From NCBI RefSeq assembly GCF_007744515.1, contig NZ_CP036268.1, forward strand, positions 2,023,712-2,087,711: 64,000 nucleotides of DNA. Reading direction: 5' to 3'. Below, one piece after another: positions 54,000 to 62,645 of the stretch. Each line of letters starts with the position of its first letter. The first letter of the stretch is position 1. The position numbers and the translations under genes are program-made. Under the pieces are notes generated by a model. The model was given only the letters and a program-made list of their open reading frames with translations, was not told the origin of the DNA and ran no database searches. This DNA is from Stratiformator vulcanicus. GTDB taxonomy: Bacteria > Planctomycetota > Planctomycetia > Planctomycetales > Planctomycetaceae.

Positions 54000-55397
54000 T
54001 TAATTGCGGTTCGGCCGTCCTTTGGGTTTCCACAGCGGTGAAGGCACGTGCGACTCCTTCATCAGTCCTTCCATCTCGGCGACGATCTCAGGGTGTTCGC
54101 CCGCGACGTCATGGTCTTCGCCGATATCTTCGCGGAGGTTGTACAGCTCAAGCTTCTCGGCATCCCACGGCTGGCGGATCGCCTTCCACTTTCCTTTTCG
54201 CACTGCCTTGCGCCCGCCCTGCTCGTAAAACTCCCAGTAGAGATAATTGCTCTCCGGCTGGTCGGACTCTCCGAGCAGCGTTGGTGCGAAGCTTACGCTG
54301 TCGAGTCCAAGATCCTCCGGAACGCTCGCCCCCGACAGTTCAGCCGCGGTTGCGAAGAAGTCGCCGAAGTAGCTGGCGTGGTCAGTCACTGATCCAGCTT
54401 CGATTTTACCCGGCCAACGGGCGATCATGGGGACGCGAATCCCGCCCTCATAGAGCGCCCGCTTCAACCCTCGCAGCGGACCGTTGGAATCGAAGTACTC
54501 CGACCGATTCCCGCCTTCGTTGTGGGGGCCGTTGTCCGACGTGAAGAGCACGATTGTCTCGTCGTCGATATCAAGTTCGGCGAGCTTGTCGAGCACGCGG
54601 CCGACATCGGTGTCGAGCTTCTGAATCATCGCCGCCAGCCCCTTTTGTGGCTCCGGCCAATCGCGATCGGCAAATTCGCCGAGGTCGGGAACTTCCATTC
54701 CGCGCGGCCCTCCTTGATTGTTGGCGTGCGGCAGGGTGACCGCCATGTAGAGGAAGAACGGCTCGTCTTTGCTCTGTTCGATGAAATCGAGAGCGTTCTC
54801 GGCGATCAGATCGTGGCTGTAGACATTCTTTTCGCTCGCGACGCCGCCACCGCGGCTGTCTTCGTCCGGCACGACATTGTCGACCGAAATCCGCTCCTGA
54901 TTTCGATACAAGAACGTCGGATAGTAGTTGTGAGCATGATGCTGATTGAGATAGCCGAAGAACTCATTGAAGCCCTGCTTGTTCGGCACTCCGGTTGAGC
55001 CCTCTTCTCCAAGACCCCATTTGCCGAACAAACCGGTCTTGTATCCGGCGTCTTGCAGAACTTCGGCAATCGTGACGTCACCGGGCTCCAGAGGATACAT
55101 CGCGTTGCCACGGATGCGGCAATGACCGGTGTGCATGCCGGTCATCAGGACGCAACGCGACGGAGCACACACGGTCGAGCCGGCGTAGAAGTCGGTGAAC
55201 TTCATGCCCTCGCCGGCCATCTCGTCGATCCGCGGCGTCTCGAAGTTCGTCTGCCCGTAGCAGCCGAGGTCTCCGTAGCCGAGATCATCGGCCAAGATGA
55301 AAATGATGTTCGGCTTGTCGGCGGCGAATAGCGAGGAAGCGGTTAGCGAAACGACGGCAAAGGCCGCCGTCAGGCAAATCATCGAGTGACGAAACAT
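54000..55397 (-). CDS. Secreted sulfatase (arylsulfatase type, formylglycine enzyme)
   Basis: A 465-residue exported hydrolase of sulfate esters. A signal peptide (residues 1-25) is followed by the metal site ADDLGYGDLGCYG and the sulfatase signature CAPSR (Cys77-Arg81), whose Cys is oxidised to formylglycine. GKWGLG and the ESDNGPH-like TSDNGPHNEGG segment complete the active site. Planctomycetes carry many such genes for sulfated algal polysaccharides. It needs a formylglycine-generating enzyme or anSME, neither seen in the window. Its stop lies 20 bp from the convergent transglutaminase gene. Confidence 0.93.
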   Translation of the reverse strand: MFRHSMICLTAAFAVVSLTASSLFAADKPNIIFILADDLGYGDLGCYGQTNFETPRIDEMAGEGMKFTDFYAGSTVCAPSRCVLMTGMHTGHCRIRGNAMYPLEPGDVTIAEVLQDAGYKTGLFGKWGLGEEGSTGVPNKQGFNEFFGYLNQHHAHNYYPTFLYRNQERISVDNVVPDEDSRGGGVASEKNVYSHDLIAENALDFIEQSKDEPFFLYMAVTLPHANNQGGPRGMEVPDLGEFADRDWPEPQKGLAAMIQKLDTDVGRVLDKLAELDIDDETIVLFTSDNGPHNEGGNRSEYFDSNGPLRGLKRALYEGGIRVPMIARWPGKIEAGSVTDHASYFGDFFATAAELSGASVPEDLGLDSVSFAPTLLGESDQPESNYLYWEFYEQGGRKAVRKGKWKAIRQPWDAEKLELYNLREDIGEDHDVAGEHPEIVAEMEGLMKESHVPSPLWKPKGRPNRN

Positions 55398-55560
55398 ATC
55401 GATTCCGTGTGCGGATAAGGTGTCGGATCAGCGCATGGTCTTATAAAAACCTAACCTCGTGGCCCAGCTCTGGCAAATTGGCGGGCGGAACCGGCCGTGC
55501 AACCTCGGTGTTGAACCGATAGGCTGAGCAAGAAGTCTGTGCTCCGTCCGGGATGGTTTT

Positions 55561-56316
55561 GTGTTTGAACTGCGGCAGGTGTCGAAGAGCTACGGCAGCG
55601 TTCAGGCGCTGCACCCGCTCGACTTTGTCCTCGAGAAGGGCAAGACGACGGTTCTCATCGGGCCGAGCGGCTGCGGGAAGTCGACCTTGCTGCGACTGCT
55701 GGTCGGCCTGATCTTGCCCGATGCCGGAGAAATGCGATTCGAAGGCGAACCGATTCGACGCTCTGATTGGCAGCAGATCCGTCGCCGGATTGGTTACGTC
55801 ATTCAGGAAGGCGGCCTGTTCCCCCATCTGACCGCTCAGCAAAACGTCGAGCTGATGGCCGGCTACCTCGGCAAAAACGATTCGGAGATGCGGTCGCGAA
55901 TCAACGAGCTGGCCGCGATGACGCGGTTGGCCGAAGAGGCGATCGAAAAGTACCCCTCGCAATTGTCCGGCGGCCAACGCCAGCGCGTGAGCCTGATGCG
56001 AGCCCTGATGCTCGATCCCGATGTGTTGCTGCTTGACGAGCCGCTCGGAGCGCTCGACCCGATGGTGCGTGCCGAGCTGCAGCGAGATTTGCGTGAAATC
56101 TTTCGGTCACTCGGCAAAACGGTCGTGATCGTGACGCACGATCTGGCCGAAGCGGAATATTTCGCCGACCGGATCGTTCTGCTCAGAGACGGCCGCATCG
56201 AACAGAGCGGACCTGCGAAAGAGCTGACCGGCACGCCGGCCAACGAGTTCGTGCGTGAGTTCGTCTCCGCCCAACGAGCCGTCCACTCGAACGAACCGCA
56301 GGGGGCGAACTCGTGA
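55561..56316 (+). CDS. ABC transporter ATP-binding protein, QAT (osmoprotectant/quaternary amine) type
   Basis: A 251-residue ATPase with Walker A GPSGCGKSTLL, Q-loop VIQEGGLFPHLT, signature LSGGQRQR, Walker B LLLDEPLGALDP and His in VTHDLAEAE. There is no C-terminal CBS pair, unlike OpuCA/ProV. It starts at GTG 55561 and overlaps the next gene by 4 bp (GTGA), so it pairs with that permease/binding-protein fusion. The likely substrate class is glycine betaine, choline, carnitine or a related compound, by family. Confidence 0.9.
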   Translation: MFELRQVSKSYGSVQALHPLDFVLEKGKTTVLIGPSGCGKSTLLRLLVGLILPDAGEMRFEGEPIRRSDWQQIRRRIGYVIQEGGLFPHLTAQQNVELMAGYLGKNDSEMRSRINELAAMTRLAEEAIEKYPSQLSGGQRQRVSLMRALMLDPDVLLLDEPLGALDPMVRAELQRDLREIFRSLGKTVVIVTHDLAEAEYFADRIVLLRDGRIEQSGPAKELTGTPANEFVREFVSAQRAVHSNEPQGANS

Positions 56317-57956
56317 GCAATTTATTGTTGAGAACGACTACTGCGATCCGAGCCCGAGGCGCGAACCGTCGGGAGCGCACCCAGCCGAACGTCCCGACGG
56401 CTCGCGCCTCGGGCTGGTATGAAGACATAAGACGATTGTCCTGCGCGATTATCCTCGCGTGGTTTGCGTTGCCCGCGATGGCTCAAGAGGCCGCGGAACC
56501 GGCGCCAAAAATCACGATCGGATCGAAGACCTTCACCGAATCGGTCATTCTCGGTGAGATCGTCGCGGCCGTCGCGCGAGAGGCCGGGGCGGAGGTGATC
56601 CATCAACGGCAACTCGGCGGGACCGAGGTCGTCTGGAACGCTCTGAAGTCGGGCGGGGTTGACCTCTACCCCGATTACACGGGAACCCTGCGCGTCGATC
56701 TGTTCGACGATCTGAACCTTGAAACGGATTCGGAGTTGCGGGCGGAGCTGAACAAGCTCGGCCTCTCGATGAGCGAGCCGCTCGGCTTCCAAAACACTTA
56801 TGCCATCGGAATGCTGAAAGGCCGTGCGGCCGAGTTGGGAATTGAGACCATTTCCGATCTGCGTGATCACCCCGACTTGAAGTTCGGCTTTAATCACGAG
56901 TTCTTGCAACGATCAGACGGTTGGCCCGGTCTGCGTGATGCGTATCGTCTGCCGCAGCGCGATCCGATCGGCCTCGATCATCAGCTTTCCTATGTGGCAT
57001 TAACGAGCGGCAAGATCGACGCGGTCGAGGTGTATTCGACTGATGCGAAAATCGCTCAGCTCGGGCTGACAGTCCTCGAAGACGACCGCAATTTCTTCCC
57101 CGATTACAGCGCCGTCCTCGTCTACCGCCAGGATTTGGCTGAGCGGGCCCCGGAGGTTCTGCGGAACATCCTGACATTGGAAGGGGCGATCTCTGAAGAG
57201 CAGATGCGCGGCATGAATTCAACTGCCGAACCGCCCGAGGGACGGGGCGAGCCGGAGTCGGTCATCGCGGTCGAGTTCGTGAACGAAAAGTTCGGTTTGT
57301 CCGCCGTCGCGACGACACGGAGTCTCGCCGAACGGATTTGGCTTCGTACGAAGCAGCATCTCCTGCTGGTTGGAATCTCGGCAATCATGGCGATTCTGAC
57401 GGCGGTGCCATTGGGCATTGTGGCGACGAAGTTTCCCGCCGTCGGGCGAGTCATTCTGACCGTTGTGGGCTTGCTCCAAACGATTCCGTCGCTGGTCTTA
57501 TTCGTTCTGGCCATTCCGATTTTTGACATCGGGATGACGCCGGCGATTGTCGCCCTGTTTCTATACAGCCTGTTGCCGATCGTGCGGAACACGCATTCGG
57601 GACTGATCGGTATTCCTCGCGGTGTGCGCGAGTCGGCCGAAGTCCTCGGTTTGCCGCCGCTGGCCCGGATGCGGCTCGTTGAATTGCCGCTGGCGGCACC
57701 GTCGATTCTCGCGGGAATCAAGACCGCGATTGTGATCAACGTCGGCACCGCGACGCTCGGCGGATTCATCGGCGCCGGAGGATACGGCGAGCCGATCTTC
57801 GCGGGATTGCGGAAACAGGACACGTGGCTGATGCTGGAAGGGGCGATCCCCGCCGCGGTGATGGCACTGGCGTTTCAAACCCTGTTCGACATTCTGGAGA
57901 GGGTCATCGTGTCTCCCGGACTGCGTCACGCGAGTTCGTCGCATTCTGAAAATTGA
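56313..57956 (+). CDS. ABC transporter substrate-binding/permease fusion, QAT type, with a palindromic repeat in its leader
   Basis: A 547-residue protein. From residue about 60 to 335 it is an OpuCC-like binding protein (ITIGSKTFTESVILGEI, QLGGTEVVWNALKSG, DLYPDYTGTL). From about 350 to 540 it is a permease with five or six helices and the EAA loop (GLPPLARMRLVELPLAAPS). The order (binding domain first) is opposite to the permease-first fusions best known in this family. The leader is odd: a 65 bp palindromic element encodes residues 13-35, giving a long Arg-rich N-region before the hydrophobic segment. GTG 56313 overlaps the ATPase stop; TTG 56436, after the repeat, is an alternative start. 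Confidence 0.88.
   Translation: MSNLLLRTTTAIRARGANRRERTQPNVPTARASGWYEDIRRLSCAIILAWFALPAMAQEAAEPAPKITIGSKTFTESVILGEIVAAVAREAGAEVIHQRQLGGTEVVWNALKSGGVDLYPDYTGTLRVDLFDDLNLETDSELRAELNKLGLSMSEPLGFQNTYAIGMLKGRAAELGIETISDLRDHPDLKFGFNHEFLQRSDGWPGLRDAYRLPQRDPIGLDHQLSYVALTSGKIDAVEVYSTDAKIAQLGLTVLEDDRNFFPDYSAVLVYRQDLAERAPEVLRNILTLEGAISEEQMRGMNSTAEPPEGRGEPESVIAVEFVNEKFGLSAVATTRSLAERIWLRTKQHLLLVGISAIMAILTAVPLGIVATKFPAVGRVILTVVGLLQTIPSLVLFVLAIPIFDIGMTPAIVALFLYSLLPIVRNTHSGLIGIPRGVRESAEVLGLPPLARMRLVELPLAAPSILAGIKTAIVINVGTATLGGFIGAGGYGEPIFAGLRKQDTWLMLEGAIPAAVMALAFQTLFDILERVIVSPGLRHASSSHSEN
56351..56415. repeat. Palindromic element core (family B, copy 3) inside a coding leader
   Basis: Arms 56351-56374 and 56392-56415 are reverse complements with one mismatch, around a 17 nt loop. 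The arm AGCCCGAGGCGCGAACCGTC matches the core arm of copies at 23758 and 42052. The flanking homology seen in those copies is absent. It is in frame within the 56313 reading frame. Confidence 0.8.
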
Positions 57957-58038
57957 TTCCAAGAAGTGAACGGAACGAATTACTTCATCCCGCGCCGCGT
58001 GGTCGCGCCTCCGCGTCGCGAAAACTCGTCGGATCAAC

Positions 58039-58389
58039 ATGGATCGTCGTCTCCCGCTGTTCGTCTTCGGCACGCTGCGCCGAGGTGAAAGCAATCACGA
58101 TCGGCTCAAAGGCCGTTACGACCGCGTGCTGCCGGCGATATTGAATGACTACGAACGCATCGATCCGCTGATGATCGACGCAAAACCGGGCGGCGTTGTC
58201 GATGGGGAACTCTTCTTTCTGACGACCGCCCTCTACGATGTCATTATGGCTGACTGCGATGAGCTTGAAGAACTGCCCCCCGGCGAAATGCGGGGGGAGT
58301 GGTACGAACGTCGAACGGTTATTGTGACTACGAACGAAGGCTCTTTCGAAGCATGGGCTTATGTCCGACCGAGCGTCGCGCGGCAGTAA
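58039..58389 (+). CDS. Gamma-glutamylcyclotransferase-like (AIG2/BtrG fold) protein
   Basis: A 116-residue protein with the GGCT-fold start LFVFGTLRRGESNHDRL (family pattern Y/F-G-T/S-L) and a later DCDELEELPPGEM containing candidate catalytic Glu residues before the EWYERRTV strand. Members cleave gamma-glutamyl amines to 5-oxoproline or have other roles. It overlaps the next gene by 29 bp. The substrate is unknown. Confidence 0.82.
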   Translation: MDRRLPLFVFGTLRRGESNHDRLKGRYDRVLPAILNDYERIDPLMIDAKPGGVVDGELFFLTTALYDVIMADCDELEELPPGEMRGEWYERRTVIVTTNEGSFEAWAYVRPSVARQ

Positions 58390-59503
58390 ACCACCGGCTG
58401 ATCATGGCGAACAGCCCGCCAGTCGCCGCGGCTTTTTGCGTGGTGACTCGGCACGAAACGCCCTCGAAGCGGCACAGGAACAATTGGCCGATGAAGTCGC
58501 CGGCGAAGAGTCGCTCATTCCCACGGCCGGCCCGACCGTTAGGCTCAGCACGCAGGCGATGGCCTGTGAGTTTTCGGTGGTCATGAATCCGGGACCCGCT
58601 TCACAGGTGATGCGAGCTTCGGACGCCCTCGACCTCGTCCATGTTCTAGAACAGAAAATGACGGTCTATCGGGACGATGCCGACCTCGTTCGCGTCAACG
58701 AGCAGGCGGCTGATGGGCCGGTCCCGGTCGACGAAGACCTCTTCGAAGTGCTGGCCCTAGCCTTGGAACTCTGCGAGCAGTCCGACGGTGCGTTCGACCC
58801 GACCTCGGGCCGGCAAATCGACCTCTGGCGGCGCTGCCGAGCGGAGCGACGTCTTCCGACCCAGCGAGAACGTGACGAAGTGCTTGCCGCGACGGGTTGT
58901 GCTGACGTCGCCCTCGATCGCGAGGCGAAGACCGTGCGTTTTCGCTCGCCGCAGACGTCGCTCAATCTCGGGGCGATCGGCAAGGGGTTCGCTCTCGATC
59001 GGGCCGCCGAATTCCTTGCGGAACAAGAGGTCGACGATTTCTTACTGCACGGCGGACACAGCAGCGTCGCCGCGCGGGGAAGCCACGCCGGTCACGATGG
59101 CTGGCCGGTCGGCATCGGCAATCCGCTGCTGACGTCCAAGCGGTTCGGCACGATTCTGTTGAAGGATCGAGCGATGTCGACGAGCGGGTCGAACATCCAG
59201 TATTTTCGTCACGAGGGGCGCAAATACGGTCACCTGCTTGATCCACGAACGGCCATGCCGACCGACGGACTCCTTTCAGTCGTTGTGACCGCACCTTCCG
59301 CGGCATTGGCCGATGCCCTCTCCACCGCATTTTTTGTGATGGGTGTCGAAAAGGCTCAAACATTCTGTAATACTTATACGTCGGTCGGGGCGATCCTGAT
59401 CCCGCCGCCCACGCGAGGCGGTCGGCTCGACATTGTGAGCATCGGGATCCCCGACGAAAATCTGTTTTTAGATACTGATCAACTCGTCTGTGGGTCTGAT
59501 TAG
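58361..59503 (+). CDS. apbE: FAD:protein FMN transferase (ApbE)
   Basis: A 380-residue flavin transferase that attaches FMN to Thr of target proteins. Signature segments are AMACEFSVVM, LNLGAIGKGFALDRAAE, HGGHSSVAARG and STSGSNIQYF with GHLLDPRTAMP. It begins with a twin-arginine-like SRRGFLRG but lacks a hydrophobic segment after it, so export is doubtful. It starts inside the end of the GGCT-like gene, so the real start may be further down. No Na+-NQR or RNF subunits are adjacent. Confidence 0.92.
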   Translation: MSDRASRGSKPPADHGEQPASRRGFLRGDSARNALEAAQEQLADEVAGEESLIPTAGPTVRLSTQAMACEFSVVMNPGPASQVMRASDALDLVHVLEQKMTVYRDDADLVRVNEQAADGPVPVDEDLFEVLALALELCEQSDGAFDPTSGRQIDLWRRCRAERRLPTQRERDEVLAATGCADVALDREAKTVRFRSPQTSLNLGAIGKGFALDRAAEFLAEQEVDDFLLHGGHSSVAARGSHAGHDGWPVGIGNPLLTSKRFGTILLKDRAMSTSGSNIQYFRHEGRKYGHLLDPRTAMPTDGLLSVVVTAPSAALADALSTAFFVMGVEKAQTFCNTYTSVGAILIPPPTRGGRLDIVSIGIPDENLFLDTDQLVCGSD

Positions 59504-59535
59504 TCGACCGCCCCCTCCCGCCTTGGTCGATTAGC

Positions 59536-60786
59536 ATGCCCCGTGCCCGCTGGATTTCCGAAGTGCCTGATATTCGTCGCGTTTCCGTCTTCGCCTGCGT
59601 TGCCCTTGTTACCCTTCGATTGTTCATCGGATGGCAACTGCTGCACGAGGGACTTTGGAAAACCAATACGATGGACTCGGCTCGTCCGTGGTCCGGTGAA
59701 GGTTTTTTGGCGAACGCCCACGGCCCGCTCAGAGACCAATATCGATCGATCTCCGGCGATCCGGACAGTCTCGATTGGCTCGACTACGACAAGGTCGCCG
59801 ACCGTTGGATCGACTGGAAGCAGCGTTTCATTGAGCATCACCCCGACCTGAGTGAGAGCCAGCTTCGAAAGCTCAACGAGTTGGTGGATGGCTACGAAGA
59901 CTTCCGTGCGGAACTCGTTGAACTGCCCGAAGCGGTTGAATTCCCGCCGAAAGGGGTCGAAAAAGGGGCGATCCGTTTCGAGCCTGATTCGAAGCGTTTG
60001 ATCGTTGATGGAAAGCTCCATCTGACGCAGCGGGAGCGAAACCGGCTGATCACGATGGCTCATCCCGATTGGAAAGACGGCGACGAATTGCCGTCCGAGT
60101 ACGCCAAAGCCGTCGATTTAGTCTTCAAGCGGGCTCAGCGTTTAGGCTATCTGGAGCGTCTCGCCGCGGTCCTGAAAGGCGACCCCGAACGCATCACCTA
60201 TGACGTGACCGACCGCGACGGCGAAGTCATGGAATCGTTTGTCGGCGAGATCGATGTCTATCGAGCCGGGCTGAAAAAATACAACGAAGACTTGGCCGAA
60301 GCCGATCAGGCATTCGAATACGACCATCTCGCTAGTCAGTGGAAAGATCTGCAGGAACAGCGGTTGGAATTGATCAGCCCTGTCGTCGCCCTCGAAACAG
60401 AAATGCATGACACCGCGGCAAAGATGTTGACCATCGAGCAGCTTTCCCGCGGCCCGGTTCCCGAACCGTGGACGATGCTGCGGATTTCCGACGCGATGGT
60501 GATCACCGGCCTGTGTACGCTCGGGACGCTGTTGATCATCGGATTTGCAACTCGCTTCGCCGCGGCTTCGGCGGCGATTTTGGTACTTTCGTTTTACCTC
60601 GTCTGGCCGCCGTGGCCCGGCGTGCCCGAACCGCCGGGGACCGAGCACTCCCTCATCGTCAACAAGAACTTGATCGAAGTTGCGGCGCTCATCTCACTGG
60701 CTGCCCTTCCCACGGGGACATGGTTCGGCGTCGACGGCATCATCGGACGGTTGTTTGCCGGTCGAAAACAGGCGAAGCAGAGCTAA
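59536..60786 (+). CDS. DoxX-like membrane protein with a large soluble insertion
   Basis: A 416-residue protein. The first helix (residues about 17-38, LVTLRLFIGWQLLHEGLWK) matches the start of DoxX. The remaining helices come only after about residue 305 (TLGTLLIIGFATRFAAASAA, then ISLAALPTG near 385). Residues 45-300 between them are hydrophilic, helical and rich in Glu/Lys/Arg, with no signal of their own. Thus a DoxX four-helix unit appears split by a 250-residue extracytoplasmic segment. DoxX proteins are linked to redox or sulfur metabolism. It lies 147 bp upstream of the oxidoreductase gene. Confidence 0.78.
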   Translation: MPRARWISEVPDIRRVSVFACVALVTLRLFIGWQLLHEGLWKTNTMDSARPWSGEGFLANAHGPLRDQYRSISGDPDSLDWLDYDKVADRWIDWKQRFIEHHPDLSESQLRKLNELVDGYEDFRAELVELPEAVEFPPKGVEKGAIRFEPDSKRLIVDGKLHLTQRERNRLITMAHPDWKDGDELPSEYAKAVDLVFKRAQRLGYLERLAAVLKGDPERITYDVTDRDGEVMESFVGEIDVYRAGLKKYNEDLAEADQAFEYDHLASQWKDLQEQRLELISPVVALETEMHDTAAKMLTIEQLSRGPVPEPWTMLRISDAMVITGLCTLGTLLIIGFATRFAAASAAILVLSFYLVWPPWPGVPEPPGTEHSLIVNKNLIEVAALISLAALPTGTWFGVDGIIGRLFAGRKQAKQS

Positions 60787-60932
60787 TTGGTGAACTCAAA
60801 GCGTCGAGATAGTTTGGCGCGGCGATTCGGGAAAAACCTGACCCTCATCCAGCAAATGATGGTCCGGCAGCGTAGAATAAAGACACACAAGGTCGAGGTT
60901 GAGTTCCGCCTCAACATTAAGTGAGAAATGAT

Positions 60933-62528
60933 ATGAATCTGACGCCTGAGCAAACTGAAATCGGCAAAGACAACTATCACGAATCGGTCGGCGGTATCCG
61001 TCGCCGTGAGTTTCTCGCCGGGGCCGCCGCCGCGACGACCGGCCTCGGGGCGATGTATTTCGGCTACGAGAAGGTCTCGGGTTCGCCCGTCAAAGTCGGG
61101 TTCATCGGCACGGGCGACGAGGGAAACATTCTGCTGACCGAGCATCCGGCCGACTACATGGATGTCGTGGCCATTGCCGACGTTCGTCCCAGCAATCAAA
61201 AGCGGGCCTTCCACGGTGATGGCAACAAGCACCGCAAAGGCTTGAAAGAGGTCTTGGGTAGCTCGGCTCCGAAAAATGTGCGAGTCTTCAACAGTCATAA
61301 AGAATTGATCGCCGCGAAAGACGAGCTCGGCCTGGAAGCGGTCGTGATTGCGACCCCGCTCGTCAGTCACGCGCCGATCGCCATCGCCTGTCTGAACGCC
61401 GGGTTGCATGTGCTTTGCGAAAAGCTGATGGCCAAGAGCATCGGCGAGTGCAAAGAGATGATTCGCGTTGCACGCGAAAACGACCGCCTGCTCGCCGTCG
61501 GGCACCAGCGGCACTACAGCGTGCTGTACGACAACGCCAATCAAATCGTCCAGCAGGGATTGCTCGGCGAGATCAAGTTCATCCGAGCCCAGTGGCACCG
61601 CAACAATTCGTTCCCAAATCGGGATAGCTGGGTCAAACTACCCGATGTGATAAAGAAGCACCCCGAAGACATAAAGGCGCTCGAGGACAATCTCGACGTC
61701 ATTCAGGAGATCGGGTTTGAGACGCCGGAGCAATTTATCGAGTGGCGACTCTTCAACAATACCGGCGGCGGTCTGATGGCCGAGCTCGGAAGTCACCAGA
61801 TGGACGCCGCAAGCATTTTCCTCGGCAAGGTCCATCCCGTCGCCGTCCAAGGTTTCGGCGGCCGCAACTTCTACGGGATTAAGGGTGTCGGCCCGAAAGA
61901 CAAATGGGACGACAAACGAGAGATCGACGATCAGATCTTCGTCACGTTCGAGTTCCCCGGCGACCACTACGAAGAAGACCAGGACGACAAGTGCATCGTC
62001 ACTTATTCTTCAATGAGCACGAACCGCTTCGAGCCTTACGGCGAAAGCGTCTACGGCAGTCGTGCGACGCTCATCATGAAAGCCGAGAAAGACGCGCTGC
62101 TTTATAAAGAAGCTAGCGCCGGCAATAATGGCGGAGGTCCCGATCAGCGTTTGTGGGTCGTCAATAACACCAAGGATGGCGGACCCGTGCTGGAGGCGTA
62201 CGAAACCACGACATCCGCCGCAACCACTTCAAAGCAGGCTTCGCCGGACGATGTCAGCCGCGGCTATCGCGAAGAGATGGAGCACTTCGCCTTCGCGATC
62301 CGCAATCAGGGCGAATATTACCCCGGCGGCAAGCCGCTTCCGCCGAAACAGGGCGGTCTGCGTTGTAACGGTGAAGTCGCGATGGCCGATGCGGTCATGG
62401 CTTTGACCGCCAACTTGGCGATGAAGCACAAGCGTCGCATCGAATTCCGTCCCGAGTGGTTCGAAGTCGAAAGCTCGGCGACTCCGGAGGAAGACGTGAA
62501 AAAGATGGTCGGCGGGAGCCTCGCCTGA
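60933..62528 (+). CDS. Tat-exported Gfo/Idh/MocA-family oxidoreductase
   Basis: A 531-residue NAD(P)-dependent enzyme with a twin-arginine signal ([20 protein letters not shown]). The Rossmann motif [13 protein letters not shown] and the segment [12 protein letters not shown] (EKP-like, with Leu in place of Pro) are present. A C-terminal alpha/beta domain contains [15 protein letters not shown] with the catalytic-type His. The cofactor must be loaded in the cytosol before export. The substrate is unknown; planctomycetes have many paralogues linked to sugar degradation. ATG 60933 is preferred to GTG 60921. A strong terminator follows at 62561. Confidence 0.9.
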   Translation: MNLTPEQTEIGKDNYHESVGGIRRREFLAGAAAATTGLGAMYFGYEKVSGSPVKVGFIGTGDEGNILLTEHPADYMDVVAIADVRPSNQKRAFHGDGNKHRKGLKEVLGSSAPKNVRVFNSHKELIAAKDELGLEAVVIATPLVSHAPIAIACLNAGLHVLCEKLMAKSIGECKEMIRVARENDRLLAVGHQRHYSVLYDNANQIVQQGLLGEIKFIRAQWHRNNSFPNRDSWVKLPDVIKKHPEDIKALEDNLDVIQEIGFETPEQFIEWRLFNNTGGGLMAELGSHQMDAASIFLGKVHPVAVQGFGGRNFYGIKGVGPKDKWDDKREIDDQIFVTFEFPGDHYEEDQDDKCIVTYSSMSTNRFEPYGESVYGSRATLIMKAEKDALLYKEASAGNNGGGPDQRLWVVNNTKDGGPVLEAYETTTSAATTSKQASPDDVSRGYREEMEHFAFAIRNQGEYYPGGKPLPPKQGGLRCNGEVAMADAVMALTANLAMKHKRRIEFRPEWFEVESSATPEEDVKKMVGGSLA

Positions 62529-62560
62529 CCTTCGATCAGGAGGCGACTTCAAAATCTTTA

Positions 62561-62593
62561 ACCCGACCGATCAATTGATCGGTCGGGTTTTTT
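62561..62593 (+). terminator. Rho-independent terminator of the oxidoreductase gene
   Basis: ACCCGACCGATCAA pairs with TTGATCGGTCGGGT as an uninterrupted palindrome, followed by TTTTTT. It lies 33 nt after the stop codon. Confidence 0.93.
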
Positions 62594-62645
62594 CAATTTG
62601 ATCATCTTTTTAGAAGTAAACCACCAATCCGTATCGACTCCCCGC

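Noticed and set aside
58361-58480. Tat signal on ApbE
   Set aside because: SRRGFLRG is present, but no hydrophobic segment follows, so a functional Tat signal is not supported.
60783-61598. 271 aa minus-strand frame
   Set aside because: It lies antisense to the Gfo/Idh oxidoreductase and has no protein character of its own.
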